Below, in pieces: positions 46,412 to 57,245 of a stretch of 64,000 nt of DNA. Position numbers and translations under genes: made by a program. The stretch covers positions 1 to 64,000 of the forward strand of contig NC_052400.1 of NCBI RefSeq assembly GCF_009389715.1, written 5' to 3'. The DNA comes from Phoenix dactylifera. Taxonomy: Eukaryota > Streptophyta > Magnoliopsida > Arecales > Arecaceae. Position 1 is the first letter of the stretch, and every line of letters starts with the position of its first letter. Below the pieces are notes generated by a model. That model searched no databases and was not told the DNA's origin. It saw only the letters and a list, made by a program, of their open reading frames with translations.

Positions 46412-46787
46412 CGCCGTCGGATCAACGAGATCGAACGGCTCCGATTCTATCCAATGCCTCCTTGGACCTCGTCCAGATCCGGCCCAAGCAAGCTCAGGGA
46501 TCACGAAACGATGCTTTCCCACTTCTCGATCTAAGCAGCTGCGATCTGTGAGTAAACAACAAATACCAAAAGAATTAGATCAAATAGTTCCCCTTCTTTC
46601 TATTGAAGATGGAGGTAAAAATTGGATCTTTGATTGCCAAATACATCGAGAAACTTATCAGAGCTCTCGAAATTTGAAAAAATTTGGGAATTATTGAGAA
46701 AACCAGAGAAAGAGACAGAGGATTACTCTGCTTGAAAATTTTGAGCTGAGATTTTGCTTCTTGGGTTGGCTTTGGCTTCAAGTACAG

Positions 46788-46834
<47 letters not shown>

Positions 46835-47000
46835 AGGTGAGAGAAGAGAAGCGAGAGGGCGGAGTCACGGAATCCAATTCCCGTATGGGGATGGGAGCCT
46901 TGGTCTCACCGCCCCCTACTTAAAAAGCCGCCCTTCTTTCTTGGACCGGACTCTAACTACGGATTTAACCATAGTTAGTTCCACCACTCCCACCTGGGGT
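46412..47000 (-). promoter_or_regulatory. Leader/promoter region of the RING-H2 gene with (GA)n
   Basis: A (GA)20-type run at 46793-46832 lies about 390 bp upstream of the start codon, as CT repeat on the gene's strand. CT-rich microsatellites are common in plant leaders. No distinct TATA box was chosen. Confidence 0.4.
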
Positions 47001-48003
47001 TAATTTTACTCCCACTCTCTGGCTGGCTCTATTAATGATACCTAAAACTCAATTATGTAAGATTCCTCCATCCATTAGTGCTATTGATGATATGGTTTTG
47101 CCGTTTAGGTTAGAAGATATAAAGTTACTTAGTACATCAACCTCCATTAGTGCTAATAAAATGATTTGGAATAGTCGATGACTAAATATAGAGTTACTTA
47201 TTACACCCACCTCCAAATCACCCAACACTAGACCTTATGGCTGAATAATGGGTCCCATTAGAGGGTACCATTAAGGATGTGGGTGTGGGTGCGTCCAATA
47301 GATGTATTAAATGTCCTTATTGAGACTGCAAGCAGCTGCATTGATTAATAATTGAACTGGTGTTCAATATGGCTATCCATAGAAATATCATAGATTTGGC
47401 CATTGAAGTGATGGTGGTGAAGTCGAGAACCCACTTTCATTGTCAATGGAGCCTTCTCGTTCAGCCGGAACAAAGACATTCAGGGGAAGAGTTTGGTGAT
47501 ATATAAGTTGTTGTCTTGATGACATGCTTGTTTTGTTACATTGTAGGATAAATAGTTCATATGTTGTTGTCGTGCATCATGTATTTTTTTTTTCTTCCAT
47601 ATCTTGCACCCTTTGTTTTTATCATTGTTAAAATTATAATAATTTAAATCAAACAATGTAGGTAACCCATTATGAACTGGAAAACTAGATGAAAAAAATC
47701 TCTCCAGCTCATAAGTGAGAGCCAAAAAAACTTGCAAATCTTATAAATTAATAATGAAAAATTCTCAAAAAAACTGATAATATCAGGTAAGCAAAAATTC
47801 TCATTATATCATTGAATTGATCAAATCAAAATCATAGAATAAGGAAAAATTTTAAATATATTATGGAATCGATCAAATCAAAATCAGAGATGGTATGATA
47901 TTTGAAATGTTAAGACTAGCTCCCTGTAGGAGAGGATAGGCAAGACTCATAATGGTTTTTCTCTAACCAACAATCTCATAAGATTGAAGAATTAAAAAAA
48001 TAC
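47001..48003. other. Intergenic, no gene seen
   Basis: AT-rich. A near-duplicate of AATCGATCAAATCAAAATCA occurs near 47816 and 47866. Nothing codes. Confidence 0.45.
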
Positions 48004-48265
48004 GAGCTACCTTTCAGGTATGCGATATCTGTCTAATGCTGATAGAATGTAGTGCCTTTCAAATAGTGCATATGTATCAGAAGACGAACAGGGCTGCAGA
48101 CTAGGTCGCTTCCTATACTACGCAGCATTCTGAAGAGGTTCTTTGGCTATATTAGGAGCACCTCCTCACATTTGTATTAGATTATAATTCTTGATTCTGC
48201 TGGCTGTACTTATATTAGAGCTAAGTGAGCAGCCGTTGTACCAAAAAAAAAAAAGAGCTACTTTT
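48004..48265 (+). mobile_element. Short poly(A) retroposon with target duplication
   Basis: GAGCTACCTTT (48004-48014) and GAGCTACTTTT (48255-48265) flank 240 bp ending in a run of 12 A. This is the signature of LINE-driven insertion. The body (AGCTAAGTGAGCAGCCGTTG before the tail) looks like a 5'-truncated LINE end; no A/B boxes seen. Confidence 0.6.
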
Positions 48266-49119
48266 TCATGTGCCATATATTATTTTATGTACTGATTATT
48301 TTAAAAAATATATATAGAAATCCCTATGCTAAGTGTGCTATGGAATCTTTAATTTATGAAATATCATAAATTTCCTTGCCTCGTTGATGGTGCATTGCAC
48401 TTGCTAGAAGACATGAAGGCATATGCGTAGGGTTCATTTCCTGCATTCTAAATTTTTCAATTCATGCATTTATTCCAACGCCCATCAAAGATGGTCCCTG
48501 GGGATGGCACGGTGACATTTGTCCCAATCCTCATTTCCACCGTTCAGCAACGCGCCACCTTTGCAAAGCCCGCCAAGCTGATGTTGTCTTATAGCAACGC
48601 TAGAGTGCTAGGTTTGTGGCATTCGTTGCACCCAGCCCCTTCGGTAGTGTCCAACGTGGCAGGCTCTTAGAAAATGTCAGGCCATCATAAGCCTCTTTGG
48701 CGACACATGTATACGTTGTCAACATCAAAGTTACGAATGGGAGCTCATGCATTTATCGATTCCTTTACTTCTTTGGATTCCTGCCCGTGTTCCACCAGCC
48801 AAAGAAGAAGACGATAACATATTCCCTATGTCACTTCCTTTTATGTTGGAATTCCTCATTGGTGGCGAATTTGAATCTTTTGAAGGTAGGAAAAAGAAAG
48901 GCATGTATATATGTGTGCCGATAAGGCTATGAGTTGCTATCACAAAAATACCATCCAAAAACTCTCTTCCCCTTCAGTAGGCCCTGTGATGAGATTGCAC
49001 AAAAATGTCAAACCTAGCATTCTCTAGCTATATTACTGCTACTACCATTGACTGAAAGCGATTCCCCGAACAATATATATATGCACTAGATTATTTAATT
49101 GCTCCCCTATAAAGCTATT
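48266..49119. other. Intergenic, no gene seen
   Basis: Several short open frames without family resemblance. No repeat structure noticed. Confidence 0.45.
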
Positions 49120-49545
49120 AGGGTTCTAAATGAACTGAATAGCTCGTGAATTACTAATTGAGCTCGAATAGCAAAATACTCAGTTTGAAAGCGTGCAAAC
49201 CTAGTAAAATATTTTTTATTTTTAATAATATTATATTTTATTTATAATATATTATTAGTTTAATAATTTAAAATATAATATTATGTTATATTTTGGTTTA
49301 ATCGTATTTTTAATTATGATCAAGGATTGAAGTTGAGCTCAAGCTCGAGTATTACTTGGTTAATATCCACATCAAGTTGAGTCAATTTTGAGTACTATTT
49401 ATTTTGGATTGACTTGAGTATGAGCTTAGATATTAAAGCTCGATTGATCTCCAATGAAGTTTCGAGCTCTAATATTTTGGACTAAGTTGAGCTCGAGCCT
49501 CTAACTACTTAGCTCAGCTCATCTTGATCGATTGCACACCTGCGA
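49120..49545. repeat. Degenerate hAT-like MITE with GAGCTCGAG motifs
   Basis: Repeated GAGCTCGA/GAGCTCAAG motifs in both halves surround an AT-rich centre. The right end reads GATTGCACACCT, the reverse of a common hAT-like GGTGTGCAA terminus. The left end is worn. Confidence 0.35.
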
Positions 49546-49639
49546 TGCTGTCTATGCAGGAATAGTTTCGGCATTCATTAATGTTATTAATTCTTCGAGC
49601 ATGGTTAGGTAAACGTCACTGCATGATCCCTGGGTTATC

Positions 49640-49649
49640 TTTTGGTGTA

Positions 49650-49680
<31 letters not shown>

Positions 49681-49707
49681 ATATATATGTATATATATAT
49701 GTATATG

Positions 49708-49738
<31 letters not shown>

Positions 49739-49815
49739 GTACGAGTCCAAATGGGTCCACCCATCAAAAAGAGCGAGTTTGAGTGTAAGAATGTTCTCGA
49801 TCCGGAGGCCAACCA

Positions 49816-49854
<39 letters not shown>

Positions 49855-49931
49855 GTACGAGTCCAAATGGGTCCACCCATCAAAAAGAGCGAGTTTGAGT
49901 GTAAGAATGTTCTCGATCCGGAGGCCAACCT
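49640..49931. repeat. (AT)n blocks with a duplicated 78-bp segment
   Basis: GTACGAGTCCAAATGGGTCC... occurs at 49739-49817 and 49855-49931, nearly identical, each preceded by a TA/TATG microsatellite (49650-49738 and 49815-49854). The Tyr/Ile-rich frames are repeat artefacts. Confidence 0.85.
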
Positions 49932-50477
49932 AACCCATGCACACAAAGGGCCCTACTTCTTTGCGAAAGATGAGGAGAATGTTCGGCGGTGGGTTGTCTT
50001 CTCGTGGTAGCGATGACTCCTTGCCTCGTCAGTTGCACGATGCCAATGCAATGGTCGTTCTGTTCGAAAAAGCAGTTAAAAGTGAGTCGAGGTGTGATTG
50101 GTGTAGCTCCTGAGCTGGGCTCTAAACGTCCCGTTGGTCATGTTGCTGCAGAGAGAAGTGCACTAACATCGAGGTGGTAGCACGGTGGGAACGGAACTTT
50201 AATTCCACAAGAATGGTTCAAGTTCGAAAGCATGGACATCGATTAAACGTAGGAACCAGATACCCCCCACCATGGTTTATCTAATGGAAGCGCTATCTAG
50301 TCCGCTGTTACTTAGATGGTGCTGGTATGATGTACTCACACGTGAGGCAATCTACGAGTAGGGGAAGGTATGAGTAGAACGGAGTCTATCCGCATCGAAC
50401 ATTCTTCAGTGCGGGGGGAGAAACAGTGGGGGTTGCTACGCGGGTGAGGTTCTCCTCACCCTACTCTTCCCTTTTGT
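49932..50477. other. Unassigned, mildly GC-rich
   Basis: No frame matches a family I know. It ends in an A-rich stretch (CCGAAAAAAATAAAA, 50483) that could be a retroposon tail, but no target duplication was found. Confidence 0.3.
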
Positions 50478-51400
50478 TTACCGAAAAAAATAAAAGAGAG
50501 AATTGCACCCGGTCGCCAACTTGTTATTCATGCCGATAAGGAACCCGCAAGCGTTCACGGCCGATGGCCACAAGCTTGTTATCAGCGTCAGAAAACCTAC
50601 AGGCCTGCATTTGCTTCCCCAGAGTATTCTTGGTGTGTCTCCCTGGGTATTGCTGCCCTGACTATTATATTTAACAGTCACGAGCAATACAATGTTTGAC
50701 CTTCAGCAAGCCGTCGAGGTTGATTTCCACCACCTTGACGTTGCTATCGCCAAAGAATAGTTTCGGTGGATCGTTTGTTTTGTTGCAACTGATGTCAAAG
50801 CCATCGTGGTAGCCGTTGTCAATGATGCCGAGGGGGGTAAGGGATACTGAGGGCTCGTTTGGTTCGCGGAAAAAGAATGGAGGAAAGTATGGTCAACGGA
50901 AAAGTAATGAGATGCCTCTTGTTTGGTTGGAATTTTCAAAGGAGAGAGATAGAAAAGTTGTATTCCCATAAAAATATGATCCCCACATTTCATGGAAAAG
51001 TCTTTTTCATGAGAAACATAGAAAAATTACTTTCCCATAAGGCGGGAATCATTCCATTTTTATTTTTTTTCCAAAAAGACCATTCAGCATTAAAGAAGTA
51101 TTAAAGAGGTATTAAATACCTCATTTTTATTAAGGGCATAATAGAAATTATACATAACTTTTCTAGAAAAGTGGATGGCCAACCAAACATAAGCACTTTG
51201 GAAATTTGTCACTTTTCCATGGTCAACCAAACATGCCAAAAGTACTTTCCTAGGTATTCTCTTTCTAGGAATATATTCCTAGAAGGAAAAATGCTTCCCG
51301 CGAACCAAACGAGCCCTGAGGGTGCGGCAAATGCTGTGGTTGAAGCAGCATCACTCGGCAGAGCATTTTCTTCGGCGGCGATGCTGCTATACTTCTCATT
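50478..51400 (-). pseudogene. Wall-associated-kinase-type receptor fragment (GUB_WAK domain)
   Basis: On the minus strand the extracellular galacturonan-binding region is recognisable: GYHDGFDISCNKTNDPPKLF and GDSNVKVVEINLDG (50800-50700), then HCIARDC followed by in-frame stops, then QGDTPRIL and DADNKLVAIG in shifted frames (50660-50540). A MITE (50851-51316) separates this from an upstream part with a possible signal-peptide region (51400-51320). At least one stop and two frameshifts, and no kinase domain. Known members are wall-bound receptor kinases; this is a dead N-terminal fragment. Confidence 0.65.
50851..51316. mobile_element. 466-bp MITE in the WAK pseudogene
   Basis: Termini GGGCTCGTTTGGTTCGCGG and CCGCGAACCAAACGAGCCC are perfect inverted repeats (19 bp), flanked by TGA on both sides (50848-50850, 51317-51319). 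The 3-bp duplication and the GTTTGGTT terminus suggest a PIF/Harbinger (Tourist-like) MITE. Internal copies of the ACCAAACAT motif are also present. No coding capacity. Confidence 0.85.
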
Positions 51401-53937
51401 TTTCCTCTACTTCTTCCGTTGCTGCTGTTGCTGCTTCTAATTTTATTTGTTGTTATTAATTTTTTGTTGTTCGTGTGCTTCTAAATATATACTTAGCGCT
51501 TAAATACTGCAGATGCAGAATCCGGGGAGCAGTTGACCGGATTCTTTTTGTTGCTCTTGCGCTTCGTGTTGACCTTTTTTCTAAAAAATTCATATGGTTG
51601 ACCTGGGTTTAGAATTACATGAGCAATGATTGCTGTGATGTTGGACATTTTGAACAAAAAAATAATGGGGTTTGTGTTCAATGGAAAACTTACCAACCAA
51701 TGGCAAACAGCGGGAAAAAGAAAAATCGAAGAAGTAGTTGAAGGATTATAATACTAATGATTGCTAATATGCTGAAGAGTTGCCCATGCTTCGTGGTTGC
51801 TAGTCTTCTTCTTTTTTTTTTTATTTTTTTTACGAAGGCCGGTGAATCATAACTAACGAGAATGGATGCATCAAATAAAGTTAAAAAACAAAATGCCTCG
51901 GAGTGCCAAGGGCAACTCCCCATCATCAGCCCATAGGGTGCTACAGGAATCGCTGGCTACAGAAGCAGTTACCTAATCTGCAGCTTCATTAACTTCAAAG
52001 AACACATGCTGAGATACTAAAAATGCTGAGATAAGGAAAAATCTAGAATGGAGAGGTTCTAGTTATATCTTTCACGCGGAAGAATGACCGATCACCTTTC
52101 ACAATATCAACTGTTGGATGGAGCCTCATGTAGATCTCAAAGCACAGCAAACAACATTATTCACTGCCTGCACAAATCTCAAAGCAGTTATTGCGCAATC
52201 CAACAGCAGTCGCTTGAAGGAAGGTGATTCCTTCTTTCACACAAAAGATACAACCCAAACCCGTTATGCAAGATACCTATGATTGCTAATTTGTTGAAGA
52301 GCTTCTTGGTGGCTAGTCTTCAGTAACTAAAAATGCTGTCCAGAGGTAAGGAAAGATATGCCCTATTGGACTAACCAAACAAACTAGCGGCAAAGAATAG
52401 GGGCGAATCGGCCGCCAAGCAAACTTGCTGCGTTAAGTTGAGACGAAGACTTCTTTTTTATTGAAATTCCTTCGAGCGTTAAACCCTTCTTTTTTATTTT
52501 GCTCTTAAGAACTTAATTTATGGGAGTTTAAGGTTGAGGATGTATATTTGCATAAAAGAGTGATTGATCTTCTTGCACAATGAAAACCGTTGGATCTCAT
52601 CTTACACAGATCTCAAAGCACTCCAAATTTTTTTATCTATTTTTGCGTAGAATAAAGCACTCATTGCACCATTCAATGGTGGATTTGTGAGAATGAAAGT
52701 GAATCCTTCTTTCGCACGAAAGATAAAACTCGAACCTGATTTATAATGCCAAAAATTAATTACTAATATTGTTAAGAGTTGACAAAGCCAATAAAGAAAG
52801 GTCTATTATGTCTAGATGTAAGACTATGCTGCCAAATAAATTATTAAATTTAATAATTATTTATAAAATAAAATATAAATAATTTTAATATTAATTTTAG
52901 ATTATTTAATAGATATTTATATATCAATATTTTAAAAATGATTCTTGGTGCGATGATAAAGTTGTTTCAATATGGCTTGATGAGCAGGAATCCAAAATAT
53001 AAAAGTAGTAGCCTTTCTGTAAATAGGATAAGGTTGCATATCTAACCAAGTTTACTGTTTCTGAATATTTTAGCATCCAACCAACCCAACTTTCCCAATC
53101 CAACGAGCTTGCATAAACCAAGTTTACCGACTGTTTTAACATCCAATTAAACCTTCCGGATTCAAGAAGCTCCCACCTCCACCGTCCTTCATCTTGAACA
53201 AATTTTGCTTAAATTCTTGTTGGGTCTATAGTCTGTCCAGGTGCATAGAGCACGATCATTTATTGGGTACCCACTCTGTTTGGACTCCGCACATATTAGA
53301 TGGAGATGCAGGTCCTAAGCAGATAACATTATTTAATAAGCTTAGATTGAATTTGGTATTAGTATTACTTTTCTTTTTAAAAAAATAATATTAGAAACAG
53401 AAATTTAGTTACTATTTTTTCAGATTTATAGCAATAGAAACATGTTTGGTAGTCACTATATTTTTTTTTCACTAATAGAACTACAAGGACATATTTAGTA
53501 AGTAGGGTCAGAAGTGGAGATGGCCCAGGAAGTGGCGCATAATAATGCGTTCAGCCTTGGCAAAGCTGAAAACTATTGCGTAGGGGCGATCAGAGAAGGC
53601 GCAAACCATAGCAGAAGAGGAGGGAGTGGCGGACGCGAACAATAGAAGCCTCAATTGAGGTCGGCAATGGTGGAGGGAGGAAAGTGGGAGGTGAGAAGGT
53701 CGGCGATGACAATGAGTGGGGCGACAGAGGACAGTGCAATGATAGGATGCTGAGGTTGTTGAATAATGCTTTTTTTTCTTTGTATTCAATAAGTATTGCA
53801 TGACCGAATAATTCGAGGGGCGCACAGCGGGGAGGGTCCGAGGGTCCTTTTTAGTAGATGGCTCATCGGGCCATCAGAGCGCGACTTCTTTGGTAAAAAG
53901 AACTTGAATTGCTAATCCATGTTAGGTCAACATCGAG
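51401..53937. other. Intergenic, no gene seen
   Basis: AT-rich; two related stretches about 500 bp apart (near 52080-52260 and 52560-52740) share TCTCAAAGCA, TTGCGCAATCC/TTGCACCATTC and CCTTCTTTC motifs, suggesting an old segmental duplication. 53340-53480 is T/A-rich with TTTGGTAGT motifs. Confidence 0.4.
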
Positions 53938-54002
53938 ACGGAGCACAGAGGTGGGCAACGGGCCGTGCCGGGCCGGCCCGGCCCAGGCCCCCCGGGCCCA
54001 AA

Positions 54003-54230
54003 AACTAAACGGGCCGTGCCTGGCACGGCCCGTCCAGCACGGAAGGCCCGCCCGGCCCGGCCCCAGGCCCCTCTATTGGTGGGCCGGGCCGGGCACGGCA
54101 CGCCACGGGCCGTGCCAGGCACGGCCCGTAACGGGCGCAAACGGGCCGTGCCAGGCACGGCCCGCAACGTCTCCAGACGGGCCGTGCCTGGCACGGCCCG
54201 TAACGGCTCCAGAGGCACGGCCCGTCTGGA
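54003..54230. repeat. Left subterminal palindromic repeats of the hAT element
   Basis: At least four copies of GGGCCGTGCC(T/A)GGCACGGCCCG lie about 40 bp apart. They are separated by short spacers such as TAACGG and AACGTCTCCAGAC. hAT transposases bind repeated subterminal sites, so these are candidate binding sites. Confidence 0.8.
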
Positions 54231-54350
54231 GAGGGGGGAGGAAAATAGCCGTTTCCAACGGCTATTTTCGTGAAAATGACCCTTTTACCCCTCCCAACAG
54301 TCCAATAACGGCTGAATTGAGGGGTATTTTGGGAAAAAAAAATTTTTGAG

Positions 54351-54362
54351 CTTCTATAAATA
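54351..54362 (+). promoter_or_regulatory. TATA box of the hAT transposase gene
   Basis: TTCTATAAATAG lies about 275 bp upstream of the ATG at 54631, between the repeats and the coding frame. Confidence 0.6.
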
Positions 54363-54630
54363 GCCCATTCCTCCCTCATTCTCACCACACCAAACCTCTC
54401 ATTCTCTCCTTCTCTACTGCTATTATTTCTCTCTTCTAAAGTGCTCTTCTAGCAATTTAATTTTTAGTTTGTTCAAGTGCTACACAAGAGGAGGTTCCTG
54501 TTGAGAAGAGAAGGTCGCTTCTGTTGAGAGCACAAGAGGAAGCTCGGAATCTCGGCTCTGCCTCTGCCCTCCGACCCTCTACTCAATTCCTCCTTGCGGT
54601 TAGTTTTTATTTTTTGAATTAATCATAGAT

Positions 54631-56655
54631 ATGTCATCTTTTGAGGAAAGTCAGTTTGGCATTCCTGTTTCTGAGGGAGAAGAAACTAATCCCCAACCCC
54701 CTGTTCCTAGTTCCTCTAGAACTGGTGAACCGAGTGAAGGTCAAACCTCTTCTCGTAAGAGGACTAGTACTGTATGGAATGAATTTGATAGAGTTATGGT
54801 TGAGGGAGTCTGGAAAGCTAAATGTAAAAAATGTGCCAAACTTTATAGTTGTAGTAGTAGTGGGGGAACAGGGCATTTAAAAAGACATCAAGAGAGTCAT
54901 AGGATGCATGATTCTCATGCTCAAACTCAAAGTACCCTTAATATACAAGGGGGATTACTTGTAGGTAATTTTGCATATAATCATGAAAATCAAAGAAAAG
55001 CACTTGTAAAATGGATAGTTAAGGATGAATTACCTTTTAGTTTATGTGAATCTTTTAATTTTGAAGAATATGTTCAATTAAACCTACAACCTGCTTACAA
55101 AAGAACTAGTAGGCGTACATTTAGAAGAGTAGCTATGACCAATTTTTTAGCAATGAAACAAAATTTAATTGAAACACTTTCTACTTTAAATGTAAAAATT
55201 TCATTAACTTCTGATATTTGGTCAGCATCTGTAGGTAGTAATTATTTTATTGCCATTACTGCTCATTATATTGATAATGATTGGCAATTAAATAAACATA
55301 TTCTTGCTTTTCGTGCTTTTGAGTTTCCACATTCTGGGCAACAAATTTCAAATATAATTTATCAAACTGCATGTTCATATAATATTAATGATAAAATTAT
55401 GTCTATTACTTTTGATAATGCATCTAATAATAATTCTGCTATTGTATTATTAAAAGACTCATTGCATCCCATATTAGATGGAAATTTACTGCATATTAGA
55501 TGTGCATGTCATATCTTAAATCTTTTTGTTCAAGCTGGCATGGGCATGATTCAAGATGTGATTTCAAAAATTAGAAATGCAGTTTCTTTTATTCATGCTT
55601 CTAGATCAAGACTTCAAGAATTTAAGGAATTATGCATAAATCATGGTAAACGTTTTAAAAAATTTAAACTTGATGTAATTACTCGTTGGAACTCCACATA
55701 TAGCATGATACATGATGCATACCCATATAAAAATTTATTAAGTGCATATATTAATGATCGTGGATTAGGATTTACATTGACTGAAACTGATTGGAATAAA
55801 GGAAAAATTTTGGAAGATTTTTTGCTTAGTTTTTATAATGCTACCAATGTTCTTTCTGGTATTTATTACCCTACTTCATGTTCATTTTTACAACAAGCAT
55901 ATATAATTAGTCAAAAATTTGCAGAACATAGATATGATGATGTTTTAATGCCTATTATTGACCTAATGGAATCTAAATGGAATGAGTATTGGGACAGGAT
56001 ATGTCCTATGCATAACTTAGCTGCTGTATTTGATCCTAGAGTTAAATTAAATGGCGTGCTAATTTTACTTGATGCATACTCTGAAAATATGAATCAAGAT
56101 GCTGAATCTGCTAAAGATGAGGTAAAAAAACTTCTTTATGATATTTATGCTATATATGATGAAAAAATTCGTGGATCTAGAACTCAAATACAAACCTCTA
56201 TTTCTCCTTCTAGTAGTTCTCGTTCGTCATCTATTTTTTCATTCATTGCACAGAGAAGACACACACATGCTTCAAGTTCCTCTTCATCTTCTTCATCTTT
56301 AAGTAGTGAACTAGAATTTTATTTACGAAATGATCTTCATTCTGCATATGATGAAAATCAAATAGAGAATCTAGATGTATTATCTTGGTGGAAGAATGTT
56401 AGAAATCAATATCCTGTTATGTCTGCAATTGCACGCGATATTTTAGCTGTGCCGATGTCCATGGTAGCATCGGAATCCGCTTTTAGTGCAGGTCGGCGTG
56501 TTCTTGACGAAAAGAGAAGTAGGATGATGGGCGAAACGGTGGAGATGCTTCTCTGCTTCAAGGATTGGCTGGATGCTGAGGCAAGACTTCAAGATAAAGG
56601 TGGACATAATACAACATCCTCTGATGATGATGATACAAACACTACTGAAGACTGA
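54631..56655 (+). CDS. hAT-family transposase (BED finger, RICESLEEPER type)
   Basis: An uninterrupted 674-residue frame. Residues 45-92 form a BED zinc finger (TSTVWNEFDRVM, CKKC at 65-68, HLKRHQESH) that would bind DNA. The middle has the RNase-H-like catalytic region of plant hAT proteins (SLTSDIWSASVGSNYFIAIT near 190, CACHILNLFVQ near 290, TRWNSTY near 350). Residues about 558-648 are the C-terminal dimerisation region (LDVLSWWKN, PVMSAIARDILAVPMSMVAS, SAFSAGRRVLD). The length is normal for the family and no domain is missing. A Ser-rich low-complexity stretch (about 520-555) precedes the dimerisation domain. It could be a domesticated gene, but the flanking TIRs and duplication show it is still within its element. 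Confidence 0.95.
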   Translation: MSSFEESQFGIPVSEGEETNPQPPVPSSSRTGEPSEGQTSSRKRTSTVWNEFDRVMVEGVWKAKCKKCAKLYSCSSSGGTGHLKRHQESHRMHDSHAQTQSTLNIQGGLLVGNFAYNHENQRKALVKWIVKDELPFSLCESFNFEEYVQLNLQPAYKRTSRRTFRRVAMTNFLAMKQNLIETLSTLNVKISLTSDIWSASVGSNYFIAITAHYIDNDWQLNKHILAFRAFEFPHSGQQISNIIYQTACSYNINDKIMSITFDNASNNNSAIVLLKDSLHPILDGNLLHIRCACHILNLFVQAGMGMIQDVISKIRNAVSFIHASRSRLQEFKELCINHGKRFKKFKLDVITRWNSTYSMIHDAYPYKNLLSAYINDRGLGFTLTETDWNKGKILEDFLLSFYNATNVLSGIYYPTSCSFLQQAYIISQKFAEHRYDDVLMPIIDLMESKWNEYWDRICPMHNLAAVFDPRVKLNGVLILLDAYSENMNQDAESAKDEVKKLLYDIYAIYDEKIRGSRTQIQTSISPSSSSRSSSIFSFIAQRRHTHASSSSSSSSSLSSELEFYLRNDLHSAYDENQIENLDVLSWWKNVRNQYPVMSAIARDILAVPMSMVASESAFSAGRRVLDEKRSRMMGETVEMLLCFKDWLDAEARLQDKGGHNTTSSDDDDTNTTED

Positions 56656-56734
56656 AGACTGAAGACTGAAGAGTGAATACTGATTCACTGAATCACTGAT
56701 GATTAGTAAGATTTCTTAATTTTTTATAATTGTA

Positions 56735-56855
56735 CATTTTTATTGTATCCTGGAGGTCAGACCAAGGTCCAAACCTCGGCCCTTTCTTAGTTTCTTATTG
56801 TATTCTAGAGGTCAGACCAAGGTCCAAACCTCCCTTCATGTACCATTTTGATTTA
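56735..56855 (+). repeat. Duplicated 3' segment after the transposase
   Basis: Two copies of GAGGTCAGACCAAGGTCCAA about 66 bp apart, each after TTATTGTAT. It lies in the likely 3' untranslated region. Confidence 0.7.
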
Positions 56856-56999
56856 AATTAATAAACTGGTAGGGGTCTATGCCAAACCCCCCACCATTAA
56901 GGTGGCTTTATATTCATAAATCATAAATTCTTAGTGTTCAATATTTATTAATTTATTAAAAAAATTTATGAAGCATTAATTTTTATCGGGCCGAGCCGG

Positions 57000-57225
57000 G
57001 CCCAGGCCCGGACCGTGCCAGGCCCGCGTGCCAGCCCGGCCCAGGCCCTTATGGGCCGTGCCGTGCTGGCCCGCGGGCCGTGCCGGCCCAGGCCCGAAGC
57101 GGGCCGTGCCAGGCACGGCCCGCTGGCCAGGACCCTCTAGCCCAGCACGGCCCTCTCAAAGGGGCCGTGCCAGGCACGGCCCGCTTCGTGCCGTGCCGTG
57201 CCGGGCCGTGGGCGGCCCGGCCCAG
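57000..57225. repeat. Right subterminal palindromic repeats of the hAT element
   Basis: Copies of GGGCCGTGCCAGGCACGGCC and variants (GGCCCGCGGGCCGTGCC) mirror those at the left end. Confidence 0.8.
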
Positions 57226-57245
57226 TGCCCATCTCTAACGGAGCA

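Larger units (their letters stand above)
53946..57237 (+). mobile_element. Complete autonomous-looking hAT transposon (3292 bp)
   Basis: Ends CAGAGGTGGGCA (53946) and TGCCCATCTCTA (57237) are inverted repeats with two mismatches. The perfect 8-bp target duplication ACGGAGCA (53938-53945 and 57238-57245) flanks them. One long transposase frame fills the centre. GC-rich subterminal repeats of the near-palindrome GGGCCGTGCCTGGCACGGCC occupy both ends, in contrast to the AT-rich coding region. All parts needed for a working element are visible. Confidence 0.95.

Noticed and set aside
46412-46522. In-frame N-terminal extension of the RING-H2 protein
   Set aside because: The conserved family start MGL is at 46411; the upstream residues have no family match and probably are leader.
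49552-49946. Tyr/Ile-rich frames on both strands
   Set aside because: Pure artefacts of (TA)n repeats.
53909-54388. Gly/Pro/Arg/Ala-rich frames of 100-146 codons on both strands
   Set aside because: They arise from palindromic GC repeats at the hAT end and lack any domain.
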